A stretch of DNA of 64,000 nt. It comes from Belliella alkalica. GTDB lineage: Bacteria > Bacteroidota > Bacteroidia > Cytophagales > Cyclobacteriaceae. The notes under the pieces are model-generated. The model saw nothing but the letters and a program-made list of their open reading frames with translations. It was not told where the DNA came from and did no database searches. This document shows, one piece after another, positions 35,086-45,070 of this stretch. Each line of letters starts with the position of its first letter. Position 1 is the first letter of the stretch. Both the position numbers and the translations under genes were made by a program. Location of the stretch: positions 50,440 through 114,439 of the forward strand of contig NZ_JAKZGO010000005.1 of assembly GCF_022549785.1 (NCBI RefSeq), written 5' to 3'.

Positions 35086-36114
35086 ATGGGATTATTCGAT
35101 TTTTTCTCCAGTGATATTGCTATAGATTTAGGTACTGCAAACACGCTGATCATACATAAGGACAAAATCGTTGTTGACGAACCTTCGATCATTGCTATTG
35201 ACAGGACTACCAATAGGGTCTTGGCAGTAGGAAAGGATGCAATGAACATGCATGAAAAAACGCATGAAAACATAAAAACTATCCGCCCCCTCAAAGATGG
35301 TGTGATTGCTGATTTCTATGCTGCCGAGCAAATGATCCGAGGTTTGATCAAAATGATCCCTGGTCACAAAAAAGGAATGTTTCCTCAATCTCACAGAATG
35401 GTAATCTGCATTCCTTCAGGTATTACTGAAGTAGAAAAGAGAGCTGTGCGCGATTCTGCCGAGCACGCCGGGGCCAAGGAGGTTTATATGATATATGAAC
35501 CTATCGCTGCGGCAATCGGTATTGGCATAGATATAGAAAAACCAATGGGATCGATGATTGTGGATATCGGAGGTGGTACTACAGAGATCGCTTTGATAGC
35601 TTTGTCAGGTATCGTAGCTGATCAATCTATCAGAGTAGCTGGTGATACTTTCACAAAGGATATTCTCGATTATATGAGAAGACAACACAATCTCTTAATC
35701 GGTGAAAGATCCGCTGAAAAAGTAAAAATAGCTATTGGTTCTGCATTGACAGAATTGGATGACGCGCCTGAAGATTATGAAATCAGAGGTAGAGACTTGA
35801 TGACAGGTATCCCAAAAGTAATCAAGGTTTCTTATTCTGAGATTGCATTTGCACTTGACAAATCAGTATCAAAAATCGAAGAAGCTGTTTTGAAAGCATT
35901 GGAAATCGCCCCACCTGAGCTTTCTGCGGATATTTATGACAATGGCATTCATCTCACGGGAGGTGGTGCATTGCTAAAAGGTCTAGACAAAAGGTTGCAT
36001 CAAAAAACAAAATTACCTATACATATTGCAGAAGATCCACTTAGAGCAGTGGTAAGAGGAACTGGAACCGCCTTGAAAAATATTTCCAATTTCAGAACCG
36101 TATTGATGACTTGA
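35086..36114 (+). CDS. mreB: Rod shape-determining protein MreB
   Basis: 342 residues, normal length. The actin-fold motifs are clear: IDLGTANTLI (phosphate 1), MIVDIGGGTTEIALI (phosphate 2) and GIHLTGGGALLKGLDK (adenosine). MreB filaments under the inner membrane steer the elongasome. First gene of mreB-mreC-mreD-mrdA-rodA, all rightward with gaps or overlaps of a few bases. Confidence 0.97.
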   Translation: MGLFDFFSSDIAIDLGTANTLIIHKDKIVVDEPSIIAIDRTTNRVLAVGKDAMNMHEKTHENIKTIRPLKDGVIADFYAAEQMIRGLIKMIPGHKKGMFPQSHRMVICIPSGITEVEKRAVRDSAEHAGAKEVYMIYEPIAAAIGIGIDIEKPMGSMIVDIGGGTTEIALIALSGIVADQSIRVAGDTFTKDILDYMRRQHNLLIGERSAEKVKIAIGSALTELDDAPEDYEIRGRDLMTGIPKVIKVSYSEIAFALDKSVSKIEEAVLKALEIAPPELSADIYDNGIHLTGGGALLKGLDKRLHQKTKLPIHIAEDPLRAVVRGTGTALKNISNFRTVLMT

Positions 36115-36121
36115 TCACTGG

Positions 36122-36958
36122 ATGCAGCGCATTTTACTATTTCTTTACAGTTTAAGAGCTTTTCTGTTATTTGTTTTTTTGGAGGCAATCGCCATTTGGC
36201 TGATTGTCTCCTTCAATTCCCAACAAGGTTCTGCTTTTTTCAATAGCTCCAACCAATTTAGCGGCAAGATTTTAGGGGTAAAAAACAATGTTTCAGAATA
36301 TTTTACCCTTGCAGAAGTGAACAGAAGGCTGGTAGACACCAATGCAGAACTTTTGGCAGAGCTAGAAATGTACAAAAAGCCTGCTGACAGCACCTTCATA
36401 CAGCTTGATAGTATCTTAACGGCTAAATTTGAGTTTAAAGGCGCGAAGGTAATTAACAATTCAATTAGGTTAAGCCAAAATCACCTCACTTTAAATAAAG
36501 GGGAAAACCAAGGGATCAAACCTGGAATGGGTGTATTCAATGGGCAAGGTGTAGTAGGAAGAGTAAAAGGTGTGTCAAAAAACTTCTCGACAGTTATTTC
36601 CTTACTTCATACAGACCTCTTGATTTCATCCAAAATAGAATCTACTGAAGTATTTGGCTCGATCAAATGGGATGGCAAAGATCCACAAAAAGCAAAAATG
36701 CTTTATATTCCACGCCATGTTAAAATTGAAGTAGGTGACAAGATTGTAACCTCAGGTTACAATGCTGTATTCCCTGAAGGTATAAACATAGGCATTGTCG
36801 CAGAGGTAAATCAAGGCTCTGACACAAACTATTTGGACGTGACAGTTTCTTTATCAACGGATTTCACAAAGGTCTCTTATGTTTACCTTGTGGAAAATGA
36901 CATCGAGGAAGAATTGGATTCTTTATATTTAAATTCAGAAATCAACAATGAGCGGTAG
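36122..36958 (+). CDS. mreC: Rod shape-determining protein MreC
   Basis: 278 residues. One N-terminal membrane helix (about 9-28), a coiled coil near 65-85 and a beta-rich periplasmic domain containing GENQGIKPGMGVFNGQGVVG and GDKIVTSGYNAVFPEG. MreC bridges MreB and the PBP2/RodA synthase. Starts seven bases after mreB and overlaps mreD by 11 bases. Confidence 0.94.
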   Translation: MQRILLFLYSLRAFLLFVFLEAIAIWLIVSFNSQQGSAFFNSSNQFSGKILGVKNNVSEYFTLAEVNRRLVDTNAELLAELEMYKKPADSTFIQLDSILTAKFEFKGAKVINNSIRLSQNHLTLNKGENQGIKPGMGVFNGQGVVGRVKGVSKNFSTVISLLHTDLLISSKIESTEVFGSIKWDGKDPQKAKMLYIPRHVKIEVGDKIVTSGYNAVFPEGINIGIVAEVNQGSDTNYLDVTVSLSTDFTKVSYVYLVENDIEEELDSLYLNSEINNER

Positions 36959-37469
36959 TAGGATTTTTTATTTGATCGGTGGGTTTATTATCTACCTTTT
37001 GATACAAACACTTGTATTAAAAAACCTTGTGCTCTTCGGTGTTGGATTTTGCTTTTTATACATCATTTACCTCATCCTTTTGCCAATAGAAACCAAAACT
37101 ATCCCAACACTACTTATTGCTTTTGGGATGGGCTTAATTGTGGATTTGTTTTATGACACCTTAGGGATTCATACAGCAAGTTTATTGATCATTGCATTTA
37201 TCCGAAGGCCTTGGATAAAAATATTGACTCCTACAGGTGGCTATGATGACAACCTACAGCCCACAATATTAAACATGGGCTTTGGCTGGTTTATGACTTA
37301 TAGTCTGCCACTTATTTTAATTTTTAACATTTCTTTCTTTTTTATTGAAAGTATGGGTACAGATTTGTTTATCCCTGTCGTTCAAAAAATAATTGCTAGT
37401 GCTATTTTTGTATTTGTAATGAGTAATATTGTTCAACTGTTATTTTACAGGAGAAGGAGAGGAATATAA
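36948..37469 (+). CDS. mreD: Rod shape-determining protein MreD
   Basis: 173 residues, five to six membrane helices. The sequence is poorly conserved, as usual for MreD, but size, topology and position (overlap with mreC and one-base overlap with mrdA) identify it. It is an inner-membrane part of the elongasome. Confidence 0.85.
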   Translation: MSGSRIFYLIGGFIIYLLIQTLVLKNLVLFGVGFCFLYIIYLILLPIETKTIPTLLIAFGMGLIVDLFYDTLGIHTASLLIIAFIRRPWIKILTPTGGYDDNLQPTILNMGFGWFMTYSLPLILIFNISFFFIESMGTDLFIPVVQKIIASAIFVFVMSNIVQLLFYRRRRGI

Positions 37470-39268
37470 TGAACGAACAAAGACCGATTACCATCATCGT
37501 AGTTATTGTGTTGATAGGAGTCGTACTGTTGACAAAGCTATTTATGATACAAGTGTTAGACGACAGCTTTCTGAAGAGAGCTGAAAGAAACGCTGTACAA
37601 AGACTTGTGGATCATCCTTATCGTGGATTGGTATATGACCGTACTGGGAAAATAATGGTCTATAACAATCCGATTTTTGATTTAATGGTAATCCCAAAGG
37701 AATTTAATGTAAAAGACACAACGAGGTTTTGTGAAATCTTCAATATTGCCAAAGAAGATCTCATAGAAAAATATACTGCTGCCCGAAAGTATTCATCTGT
37801 AAAACCATCGATCCTTATCCCGCAGGTATCTACTACAGAATTTGCGAAAATCCAAGATTACCTGATCGATTACCCTGGGCTTTTTGTAACTACCCGTTCG
37901 GTGAGGTCCTACCCACAAGCAAGTGCTGCTAATGCATTGGGGTATATCGGAGAGATCAATGCAAGACAACTTGAAAGAGATACCGTGAGGTATTACAGAC
38001 AAGGTGATTTTGTAGGACTGAGTGGCTTAGAAGGATTTTATGAAAAAGAACTTCGAGGTATAAAAGGAGTAAAGTACAAAATGGTCAATGTCCGGGGTGT
38101 GGACAAAGGATCATTCAAAGATGGTGATTATGACACTGCCTCTGTGGCAGGAAGAAACCTTACCTCCACCATTGACCTAGAGCTTCAGCTTTATGGTGAA
38201 AAATTGATGGAGGGAAAAGTAGGCTCTGTAGTCGCTATAGAGCCTAAGACAGGGGAGATATTAGCGATGATATCCGCACCAACTTATGACCCAAATCTTT
38301 TGGCAGGATCTAAGTTCGGATCAAACTATGGCGTTTTGAATAAAGACGAAAAAATGCCTTTGTTCAACAGGCCTATCATGGCAATGTATCCTCCAGGTTC
38401 TATTTTCAAAATTGTCCAATCACTGATAGGACTTCAAATGGGCGTATTGACTCCAAACACTACATATGCCTGCAACAGATCTTTGGTCGCTTGCCACAAT
38501 CACCCATCCCCTGTGAATCTCTTTGGAGCAATCCGAAATTCTTGCAATCCTTACTATCACCAAGCTTATCGTGCCATGATAAATCAGGAGGTGTCTAGAA
38601 ATACATTCAAGGACACGGAAATAGGGCTTGACAAATGGCGTGAGAGCGTTTTGCTATTTGGACTTGGAGGTCCACTTGGAATCGACATGTATAATGAAAA
38701 AGGTGGAAGTATTCCATCTAGCAGCTATTATGATAGAATCTATGGAGTGGGTAGATGGAAGTATTCTACGATCTATTCCCTTTCTATTGGGCAAGGAGAA
38801 ATGATGGTAACTCCACTTCAAATGGCTAATCTTGCTGCTATTTTTGCAAATAAAGGATACTATTACCAACCACACCTGATCAAAGCAATAGACGGAGACC
38901 ATACCAAGATCAAAGAGGAATTCAGGATAAGAAAAGAAGTGGGAGTCGATGCGCACCATTTTGACCTAATCCAAGACGCAATGGCAGAAGCTATCTATGG
39001 AACTGCTGCAAGGGCAGCTATTCCAGATATCACTATTGCAGGAAAAACAGGAACTGCACAAAACCCCCAAGGTGAGGACCACTCTGTTTTCGTCGCATTT
39101 GCACCAAAAGAAGATCCTAAAATAGCTATAGCTGTGTATGTAGAGAATGCTGGTTGGGGAGGAAGAGCAGCTGCCAGCACAGCTAGTTTGATGATTGAAA
39201 AATACATCAAAAGAGAAGTGAAGAGATTGGGTTTGGAAGAATATGTGATTGCTGGAAAATTCATGTGA
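37469..39268 (+). CDS. mrdA: Penicillin-binding protein 2 (elongasome transpeptidase)
   Basis: 599 residues. One N-terminal membrane helix (8-28), a dimerisation/pedestal domain, then the transpeptidase domain with catalytic Ser311-Ile-Phe-Lys314, Ser358-Cys-Asn360 and Lys526-Thr-Gly528. PBP2 cross-links peptidoglycan during elongation together with RodA. The start overlaps the mreD stop by one base. Confidence 0.96.
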   Translation: MNEQRPITIIVVIVLIGVVLLTKLFMIQVLDDSFLKRAERNAVQRLVDHPYRGLVYDRTGKIMVYNNPIFDLMVIPKEFNVKDTTRFCEIFNIAKEDLIEKYTAARKYSSVKPSILIPQVSTTEFAKIQDYLIDYPGLFVTTRSVRSYPQASAANALGYIGEINARQLERDTVRYYRQGDFVGLSGLEGFYEKELRGIKGVKYKMVNVRGVDKGSFKDGDYDTASVAGRNLTSTIDLELQLYGEKLMEGKVGSVVAIEPKTGEILAMISAPTYDPNLLAGSKFGSNYGVLNKDEKMPLFNRPIMAMYPPGSIFKIVQSLIGLQMGVLTPNTTYACNRSLVACHNHPSPVNLFGAIRNSCNPYYHQAYRAMINQEVSRNTFKDTEIGLDKWRESVLLFGLGGPLGIDMYNEKGGSIPSSSYYDRIYGVGRWKYSTIYSLSIGQGEMMVTPLQMANLAAIFANKGYYYQPHLIKAIDGDHTKIKEEFRIRKEVGVDAHHFDLIQDAMAEAIYGTAARAAIPDITIAGKTGTAQNPQGEDHSVFVAFAPKEDPKIAIAVYVENAGWGGRAAASTASLMIEKYIKREVKRLGLEEYVIAGKFM

Positions 39269-39269
39269 T

Positions 39270-40544
39270 TTGAGACAAGACGACTTATATATCAACAAAA
39301 TTGACTGGGTAACCATTCTGATCTATGCCTCTTTGGTAATAATTGGATGGTTTAATATATATGCGGCAGTATTCGATGAACAAAATGCGAAAAGTATTTT
39401 TGATCTATCGATCAACTCCGGACAACAACTCGTTAGGATTGGAGCTGCCCTAATAATGATCCTGCTGATTATGGTTGCTGATTATCGGTTGTATGAAAAC
39501 CTATCAATGATATTGTATGTGTTTTTCTTGATCCTTTTGGTTGTCACCCCATTTATAGGAAAAGAAGTGAATGGGCAAATACTTACGGTTGGATTTGGGT
39601 CTGTCAGGATTCAACCTTCTGAATTTGCTAAATTTGCTACCGCTTTGGCACTTGCAAAGTATATGGAAAGGCCAAGTTTTGATCTTAGCCAAGTCAAATA
39701 CCAGCTCCAAGCTTTAGTTATCATTATGATTCCTATAGTCTTGATTATGCTACAACCAGATACTGGAACAGCAATGGTGTTTTTTGCTTTTTTCATTATG
39801 CTTTATAGAGAAGGAATGCCACAGAAATATTATGTGCTGGCATTGACAATCATTGCTATATCATTATTTGCTTTGGGTGTCGAAAACAATCTCTATTTGG
39901 TTTTTGCCATTGCTGCGGGAGTTGGCTTTTTGATATTTTTAGGGAAAAAGAAAATATCTAGAATCATTTCTTTTGTTGTCATAGGTTTGCTTATGATCGC
40001 TTATGTCTATAGCTTAGACTATGTGGTATCCAAATTACCACAACATCAGCAAAACAGGATAATGGTGCTTTTTAATCCCGATCTTGATCCATTGGGAGTT
40101 GGATGGAATGTAACCCAATCAAAAATCGCAATTGGATCTGGTGGCTTTCTAGGAAAAGGATACCTCGAAGGTACCCAGACGAAGTTTGATTTTGTGCCCG
40201 AGCAACATACTGATTTTATTTTTTGCACCTTAGGTGAGGAGTTTGGTTGGGCAGGAAGCTTTATTGTCATTTTACTTTTTTGTACCTTGTTAATTAGATT
40301 GGTAATTATGGCAGAAAGGCAAAAAACAAGGTTTTCAAGAGTTTATGGTTATTGTGTTATTTCTATATTGCTCTTCCACTTTATGGTCAATATTGCAATG
40401 ACTATCGGGCTATTTCCAGTGATTGGAATACCACTTCCATTCTTTAGCTATGGAGGTTCCTCTCTATGGTCATTCACCATTCTCCTATTTATCTTCATCA
40501 AGCTAGATTCACATAGAATCCAGATGCTGGGGAGAATGAATTAA
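39270..40544 (+). CDS. rodA: Rod shape-determining peptidoglycan glycosyltransferase RodA
   Basis: About 424 residues from the TTG at 39270, one base after the mrdA stop; another TTG at 39249, inside mrdA, would add seven residues. No ATG is available before the first helix. SEDS topology of about ten helices, with IRPSEFAKF-like VRIQPSEFAKFATALALAKY, LQPDTGTAMVF and the C-terminal GIPLPFFSYGGSS signature. RodA polymerises lipid II and partners with PBP2. Last gene of the mre operon. Confidence 0.94.
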   Translation: MRQDDLYINKIDWVTILIYASLVIIGWFNIYAAVFDEQNAKSIFDLSINSGQQLVRIGAALIMILLIMVADYRLYENLSMILYVFFLILLVVTPFIGKEVNGQILTVGFGSVRIQPSEFAKFATALALAKYMERPSFDLSQVKYQLQALVIIMIPIVLIMLQPDTGTAMVFFAFFIMLYREGMPQKYYVLALTIIAISLFALGVENNLYLVFAIAAGVGFLIFLGKKKISRIISFVVIGLLMIAYVYSLDYVVSKLPQHQQNRIMVLFNPDLDPLGVGWNVTQSKIAIGSGGFLGKGYLEGTQTKFDFVPEQHTDFIFCTLGEEFGWAGSFIVILLFCTLLIRLVIMAERQKTRFSRVYGYCVISILLFHFMVNIAMTIGLFPVIGIPLPFFSYGGSSLWSFTILLFIFIKLDSHRIQMLGRMN

Positions 40545-40663
40545 ACATCATTTAATTTTGAATAATTTGTCACTGACAATATACATATCATTGGATCACT
40601 TTGTTAAGTATTTATCCTACTTTGTGATTTGAAAGTCTATCCATGAAGAATACGAAGTTTTTC

Positions 40664-40736
40664 ACATAGGAGTACACAATGTCATTCTTTAAAAACACCT
40701 CGTATTAATCCCATTAGCCCTTGTGTCCTCCTATGT
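40664..40736. repeat. 16-bp inverted repeat with CTCCTATGT ends
   Basis: ACATAGGAGTACACAA (40664-40679) and TTGTGTCCTCCTATGT (40721-40736) are reverse complements with one mismatch and a 41-base spacer. The wording is like the TTGTGTCCT extragenic repeats of Cytophagales. It lies between the convergent rodA and DUF58 genes. Confidence 0.65.
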
Positions 40737-40790
40737 TGGTTAAAAAACATCCGATAGTTTGATCAAAAGTAATCATCAGGCAAAAAAATC

Positions 40791-42125
40791 TTACAACAAT
40801 CCCCTAGCCTTTATCTCCAAATACTTGTTGATCGTATTGATGCTTAGTTCACTTGGCTTTGTCAGGATCGTCTGAATACCATGCCGATTGAGCTCTTTTG
40901 CCATCAGCTTTTTATCATGGAGAAATTTTTCGGCAACAGTTTTATTGAAAATATCAGATAACTTCTCAGTGGGTCTTTCTGCCAATTCTTCCAACAATGT
41001 GTTCTCAAACAAAACCACTACCAACAAATGCTTTTTGGCAATAGCCTTGAGGTAAGGAAGCTGTCTTTCCAAAGCAGAATGATGCTCAAAATTGGTAAAC
41101 AAAATCAACATACTACGATGGTTGACTTTTTGCTTCAGCCAATTGTAAAGCAACCCATAATCTGTATCCAAAAACTTGGTATTCACATTGTAAAGCATTT
41201 CCATGATACTCATCAAATGGGTTTTGCGATTGATCGCAGGCAAGGATCTTTGCATCGTGTTTGAAAAGGTAATCAAGCCAGCTTTATCCCCTTTTTTGAG
41301 GGCGATATTAGAAAAAGCCAGGGTACTATTTACTGCATAATCAAGCAAGCTTAACCCGTCAAAAGGCATTTGCATTACCCTGCCAGTATCGATTACAGAA
41401 TAAATAGGTTGAGATTTTTCATCTTGATATTGATTCATCATCAACGAAGCACTCTTGGCCGTAGCTTTCCAATTCACCCTTCTGATATCATCGCCTTGTA
41501 CATACTCTTTGATTTGCTCAAACTCCATCGTATGTCCGATCCTCCTGATTTTCTTCAAACCCAGATCAAACTTTCTAACATTACTGGCCAAAAAATCATA
41601 TTGTTGCATCTGAATAAAAGATGGATATACTTTTACCATCTGTCCTTTTTGGAAGCTATACCTTCTCTTGACCAAGCCGAGCATTGAACAGACATAAATG
41701 TGCAAATCACCAAAAAAATACTCTCCTCTTGTCTTTGGAAGTAGCTGGTATTGAAATTCCCTTTCTTCATCCTTCTCTACCGACTCTCCAAACCCAAAAT
41801 CCCTTTTTTGGAATTGGACAGGGATTTCATCAAGAATGAAAGTTTTGATTTGCCTGCTGTAGTTATTCTTTATAGTGACATTTACAGAATTGAAATCACT
41901 GTTTGAGAATTTTTCTGGTAAGATCCGAGCTGCTTTTATACCCTCTTTCAACCTAAACAAAAAGATGAAATCAACAACAACTAAAAACCCTAGAATCCAT
42001 AGACATACGAAACCCACAGGGTAAAAGATATCTACCCAATAGGAAGCCAGAAAGATAAAGGCTATACCAGCCAATAGCCAATAGAGTCTACGCTCAAAGA
42101 AAAGTTGTCGAAGTAACTGCATCAA
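40791..42125 (-). CDS. DUF58 domain protein
   Basis: 444 residues. Two N-terminal membrane helices (about 12-50), a beta-rich domain, then the DUF58 signature DDIRRVNWKATAKSASLMMN near 215 and a VWA-like domain with VIDTGRVMQMPFDG. DUF58 proteins are nearly always paired with MoxR ATPases and are thought to be chaperone or adaptor partners for envelope or metal-dependent proteins. One base downstream of moxR and last gene of a six-gene operon. Confidence 0.86.
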   Translation of the reverse strand: MMQLLRQLFFERRLYWLLAGIAFIFLASYWVDIFYPVGFVCLWILGFLVVVDFIFLFRLKEGIKAARILPEKFSNSDFNSVNVTIKNNYSRQIKTFILDEIPVQFQKRDFGFGESVEKDEEREFQYQLLPKTRGEYFFGDLHIYVCSMLGLVKRRYSFQKGQMVKVYPSFIQMQQYDFLASNVRKFDLGLKKIRRIGHTMEFEQIKEYVQGDDIRRVNWKATAKSASLMMNQYQDEKSQPIYSVIDTGRVMQMPFDGLSLLDYAVNSTLAFSNIALKKGDKAGLITFSNTMQRSLPAINRKTHLMSIMEMLYNVNTKFLDTDYGLLYNWLKQKVNHRSMLILFTNFEHHSALERQLPYLKAIAKKHLLVVVLFENTLLEELAERPTEKLSDIFNKTVAEKFLHDKKLMAKELNRHGIQTILTKPSELSINTINKYLEIKARGLL

Positions 42126-42126
42126 T

Positions 42127-43140
42127 TTATCTAGGGATTTCTACTGACTGAACTATGCCATCTATGACAGTTTCAGTTGTCATTCCTTCCATTTCGCGTT
42201 CTGGATTCAAAATAATCCTGTGCCCCAAAGCTGGCACCACCACTTTCTTAACATCTTCAGGAATTACAAAATCCCTTCCAGCTACGGCCGCAGATGCTTT
42301 TGAAGCATTCATGATCGCTAATGAAGCCCTTGGCGATCCTCCTAAATACAAGTTGGGGTGATTTCTTGTTTTCACCACAATCTGCGCTATGTACTTCAAG
42401 ATTTTTTCTTCAATAGCGACTTCAGAAGTTAATTTTTGGAAGATTTTCAAAGACTCAGGATCCAAAATCGACTCTATTTGGTCGATTGCGACATCAGATC
42501 TTCTTGCATGGTGGCTTTTGAGGATATCAAACTCCTCTTCAAGGGAAGGGTAATCTAATTTGATTTTGAATAAAAACCTATCCAACTGAGCCTCTGGAAG
42601 GCTATATGTCCCCTCTTGTTCAATTGGGTTTTGCGTTGCCAACACCATAAAAGGTTCATCCATCGGATATGTATGTCCATCGATCGTTACTTGACGCTCT
42701 TCCATCACTTCAAAAAGTGCTGACTGCGTTTTGGCTGGAGCACGGTTGATTTCATCGATCAAAATAAGGTTTGAGAAAATAGGACCTTTCTTAAACTCAA
42801 ACTCACCTTGCTTCATATTCAGGATAGAAGTCCCTAACACATCACTTGGCATGAGATCAGGTGTGAATTGAATCCTGCTGAATCCTACCTGCAATGTTTT
42901 CGAAAACAACTTAGACGTGATCGTCTTTGCAATTCCTGGCACACCTTCTATCAAAACATGCCCTTTTGCCAACATCGCTACCAAAAGTAGGTCAATCATC
43001 TCTTCCTGCCCTACAATTACTTTTTGAATTTCAGATTTGATTTTTCCTACAGCATTACACAAATCTTCCAAAGGCAAGCGACTTTTAAAATCCATTGAAG
43101 CATTGCTTTCTTCTGGACTTGATTCCCTATTTTCTTCCAT
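42127..43140 (-). CDS. MoxR-family AAA+ ATPase
   Basis: 337 residues. Walker A region is EGVPGIAKTITS, in the AAA_3 style; Walker B is LILIDEINRAPAKTQSALFEVMEERQ; sensor 1 is LATQNPIEQEGTYSLPEAQL. C-terminal AAA-lid follows. MoxR ATPases remodel partner proteins, here presumably DUF58 and the VWA/DUF4350 partners. Overlaps the DUF4350 gene by 14 bases. Confidence 0.93.
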   Translation of the reverse strand: MEENRESSPEESNASMDFKSRLPLEDLCNAVGKIKSEIQKVIVGQEEMIDLLLVAMLAKGHVLIEGVPGIAKTITSKLFSKTLQVGFSRIQFTPDLMPSDVLGTSILNMKQGEFEFKKGPIFSNLILIDEINRAPAKTQSALFEVMEERQVTIDGHTYPMDEPFMVLATQNPIEQEGTYSLPEAQLDRFLFKIKLDYPSLEEEFDILKSHHARRSDVAIDQIESILDPESLKIFQKLTSEVAIEEKILKYIAQIVVKTRNHPNLYLGGSPRASLAIMNASKASAAVAGRDFVIPEDVKKVVVPALGHRIILNPEREMEGMTTETVIDGIVQSVEIPR

Positions 43141-44341
43141 TATTGTATGATTTAAATTCCTCTATCAATTTATTTACTTTCATCACATCTGCCTTTGATA
43201 CATTTTCTTTGGAGTAAACAGATGCCAAGAAGTCAAAGATCTCTTTGCCTTTATCCTCAGGACAGTTAGCCCGAGTTGTCAAATCCTTGACATTTAAGTC
43301 ATCGAAATTTTCAAACCTCACTCTAAAATTTGTCCTGCAATACTCCAAAAACAGATTGATCTGCTGCTTGGAAATCTCTGTGTAAGCTTCACGTTCCATA
43401 TACATCGCAGATATAGTCTCAGAAAAAGCAACTGTCTGATTTTCCAAAGGAAGCACTATTGGGATACTTCTCTGTCTCCTTCTTCCTTCAAAGACAATCC
43501 AAAGAAAAAGCATGAATACAATTGTATAATAAGCGCTTTTCAATCTTGGGTTGGCGAGAAAAAGATATAAAGGAGAACTATAAATAGACTTCCCTACCTT
43601 TTGGTAATTGTCATAATAGAATTTCCCTTCATTTGGCAAATAAGCCAAAGCACCTTGAGTGTATCCTTTGTTTGCTGTGTCCAAAAGAAAATAATTCGAA
43701 AATGCCAATGGAAATGTATGAAGATAAACCAATCCATCACCAACCTTCACCACGACAAAATTTGGCTTAGGAGACGATTTTGATCCTTGGAATTTAGCCG
43801 TTCCTAAAACAGCTGTTTTGCTACTATCCAATTCTGAGAAATAATCCAGTGGTGTAGTTCTGTCAAACACAAATGGCTGCACAGCTTTTAGCCTCTTATC
43901 GGTAAAGTTCAGCTCCGCCCTTTCCTTCAGATTCGCTAGCTCCACTAATGGAGCCACCTTCAAATCCAAGGAATCCAATAAAGGAGCACTGAAATTTCGA
44001 GCAGAAACATACAAAGTATTGCCTCTCCTCACCCAATCCAGTATCTTTTCGATTTCAGATTTATCAGTTGAAAAAAATGAATTGAAACCGAAAAACACGC
44101 CATCTTCTGGTTCTTTATTCAACCATTCATAGGCAGACACATTGACTTCTTTGAACCTTTCTTCGGCTATTTTTTCAGACAATTGATCATAAATGACCTT
44201 TCCACCATATGGGATTTTATCCAACTTGAAGAAACTCTCACTCCAATCTATGGAAGACTTCATATTGACTTGCAGAAGCAATAAAACCAATATAATGAAG
44301 GCCAATAAGCCCATGAATATTTTTTGTGATTTTGGCATCAT
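43127..44341 (-). CDS. DUF4350 domain membrane protein
   Basis: 404 residues. An N-terminal membrane helix (about 8-25), a periplasmic DUF4350 domain (SAYEWLNKEPEDGVFFGFN, IEKILDWVRRGNTLYVSARN) resembling the GldG/ABC-associated fold, and a second helix near 265-285 before a cytoplasmic tail. It belongs to the MoxR cluster, overlapping genes on both sides. Function within the cluster is unknown. Confidence 0.8.
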   Translation of the reverse strand: MMPKSQKIFMGLLAFIILVLLLLQVNMKSSIDWSESFFKLDKIPYGGKVIYDQLSEKIAEERFKEVNVSAYEWLNKEPEDGVFFGFNSFFSTDKSEIEKILDWVRRGNTLYVSARNFSAPLLDSLDLKVAPLVELANLKERAELNFTDKRLKAVQPFVFDRTTPLDYFSELDSSKTAVLGTAKFQGSKSSPKPNFVVVKVGDGLVYLHTFPLAFSNYFLLDTANKGYTQGALAYLPNEGKFYYDNYQKVGKSIYSSPLYLFLANPRLKSAYYTIVFMLFLWIVFEGRRRQRSIPIVLPLENQTVAFSETISAMYMEREAYTEISKQQINLFLEYCRTNFRVRFENFDDLNVKDLTTRANCPEDKGKEIFDFLASVYSKENVSKADVMKVNKLIEEFKSYNNGRK

Positions 44342-45069
44342 AACAGACGATCCAATTTATGAAATGCCCCTTCTGCCTTCTGAAAGGAAAGCTGATCTAA
44401 ATCAAAGTCCCCGTACCAGATGTAATCATATATTTTGGTGATTTCTACAAATTGAACTTTCAGAGGCCCCACCGATAGCTCTTCAAAATAATCATGATTG
44501 GTTTTTTGAATTTTCCATTCAATTAAATCCTTTTCTATCAATTTTTTCAAAGTCAAAAGATAATAATAGCGAATTGCCAATCTGAAATCCCCTTTGGAAA
44601 TCGCATCATTGATCAATTGTTGAATATCTTGATTTTGGATGATTTCTTCATCTGACCCAAATGCGACTTTGGAACCATTCAATTTATTTTCAGCCACTTT
44701 TCTATTCTCGTACTTTACAAAAAGCCAAATCATCAAAATCGAGAGACCCAGCAGAATCAAATATGGCAACGCTTGTATAAAAAAGCTCAAAAACTTCCCC
44801 GCTGTTTTATTTCCTATAACCCAACTCCACACCCTTCCGAGTAATTCATTGGCTTTTCGTTTGAGCTTTTGAAACCAATTCTCACCATCATTCAATTCAA
44901 TGTATTGAAATTCCTTTTCACCAAGGTATCTATCCACATAATCATCTCCCAGATCAAAAGGCTGCAGTTGTTCTTTTTCAAAAACAAAATCCACAGCAAG
45001 ACTATCCTGACTTGCCTGAGAAGTAAATATGGAAATAAAGAAAAGAATGAAAGTGAGTTTGTAAAGCAT
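44338..45069 (-). CDS. DUF4129 domain membrane protein
   Basis: 243 residues from ATG 45069, two bases from the stop of the next upstream gene; a longer frame from 45156 would place 29 residues inside that gene and is unlikely. Signal peptide (LYKLTFILFFISIFTSQA), a periplasmic part, a central helix (~100-125) and a C-terminal cytoplasmic DUF4129 region with FRLAIRYYYLLTLKKLIEKD. Typical MoxR/DUF58 cluster member. Confidence 0.8.
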   Translation of the reverse strand: MLYKLTFILFFISIFTSQASQDSLAVDFVFEKEQLQPFDLGDDYVDRYLGEKEFQYIELNDGENWFQKLKRKANELLGRVWSWVIGNKTAGKFLSFFIQALPYLILLGLSILMIWLFVKYENRKVAENKLNGSKVAFGSDEEIIQNQDIQQLINDAISKGDFRLAIRYYYLLTLKKLIEKDLIEWKIQKTNHDYFEELSVGPLKVQFVEITKIYDYIWYGDFDLDQLSFQKAEGAFHKLDRLL

Positions 45070-45070
45070 T

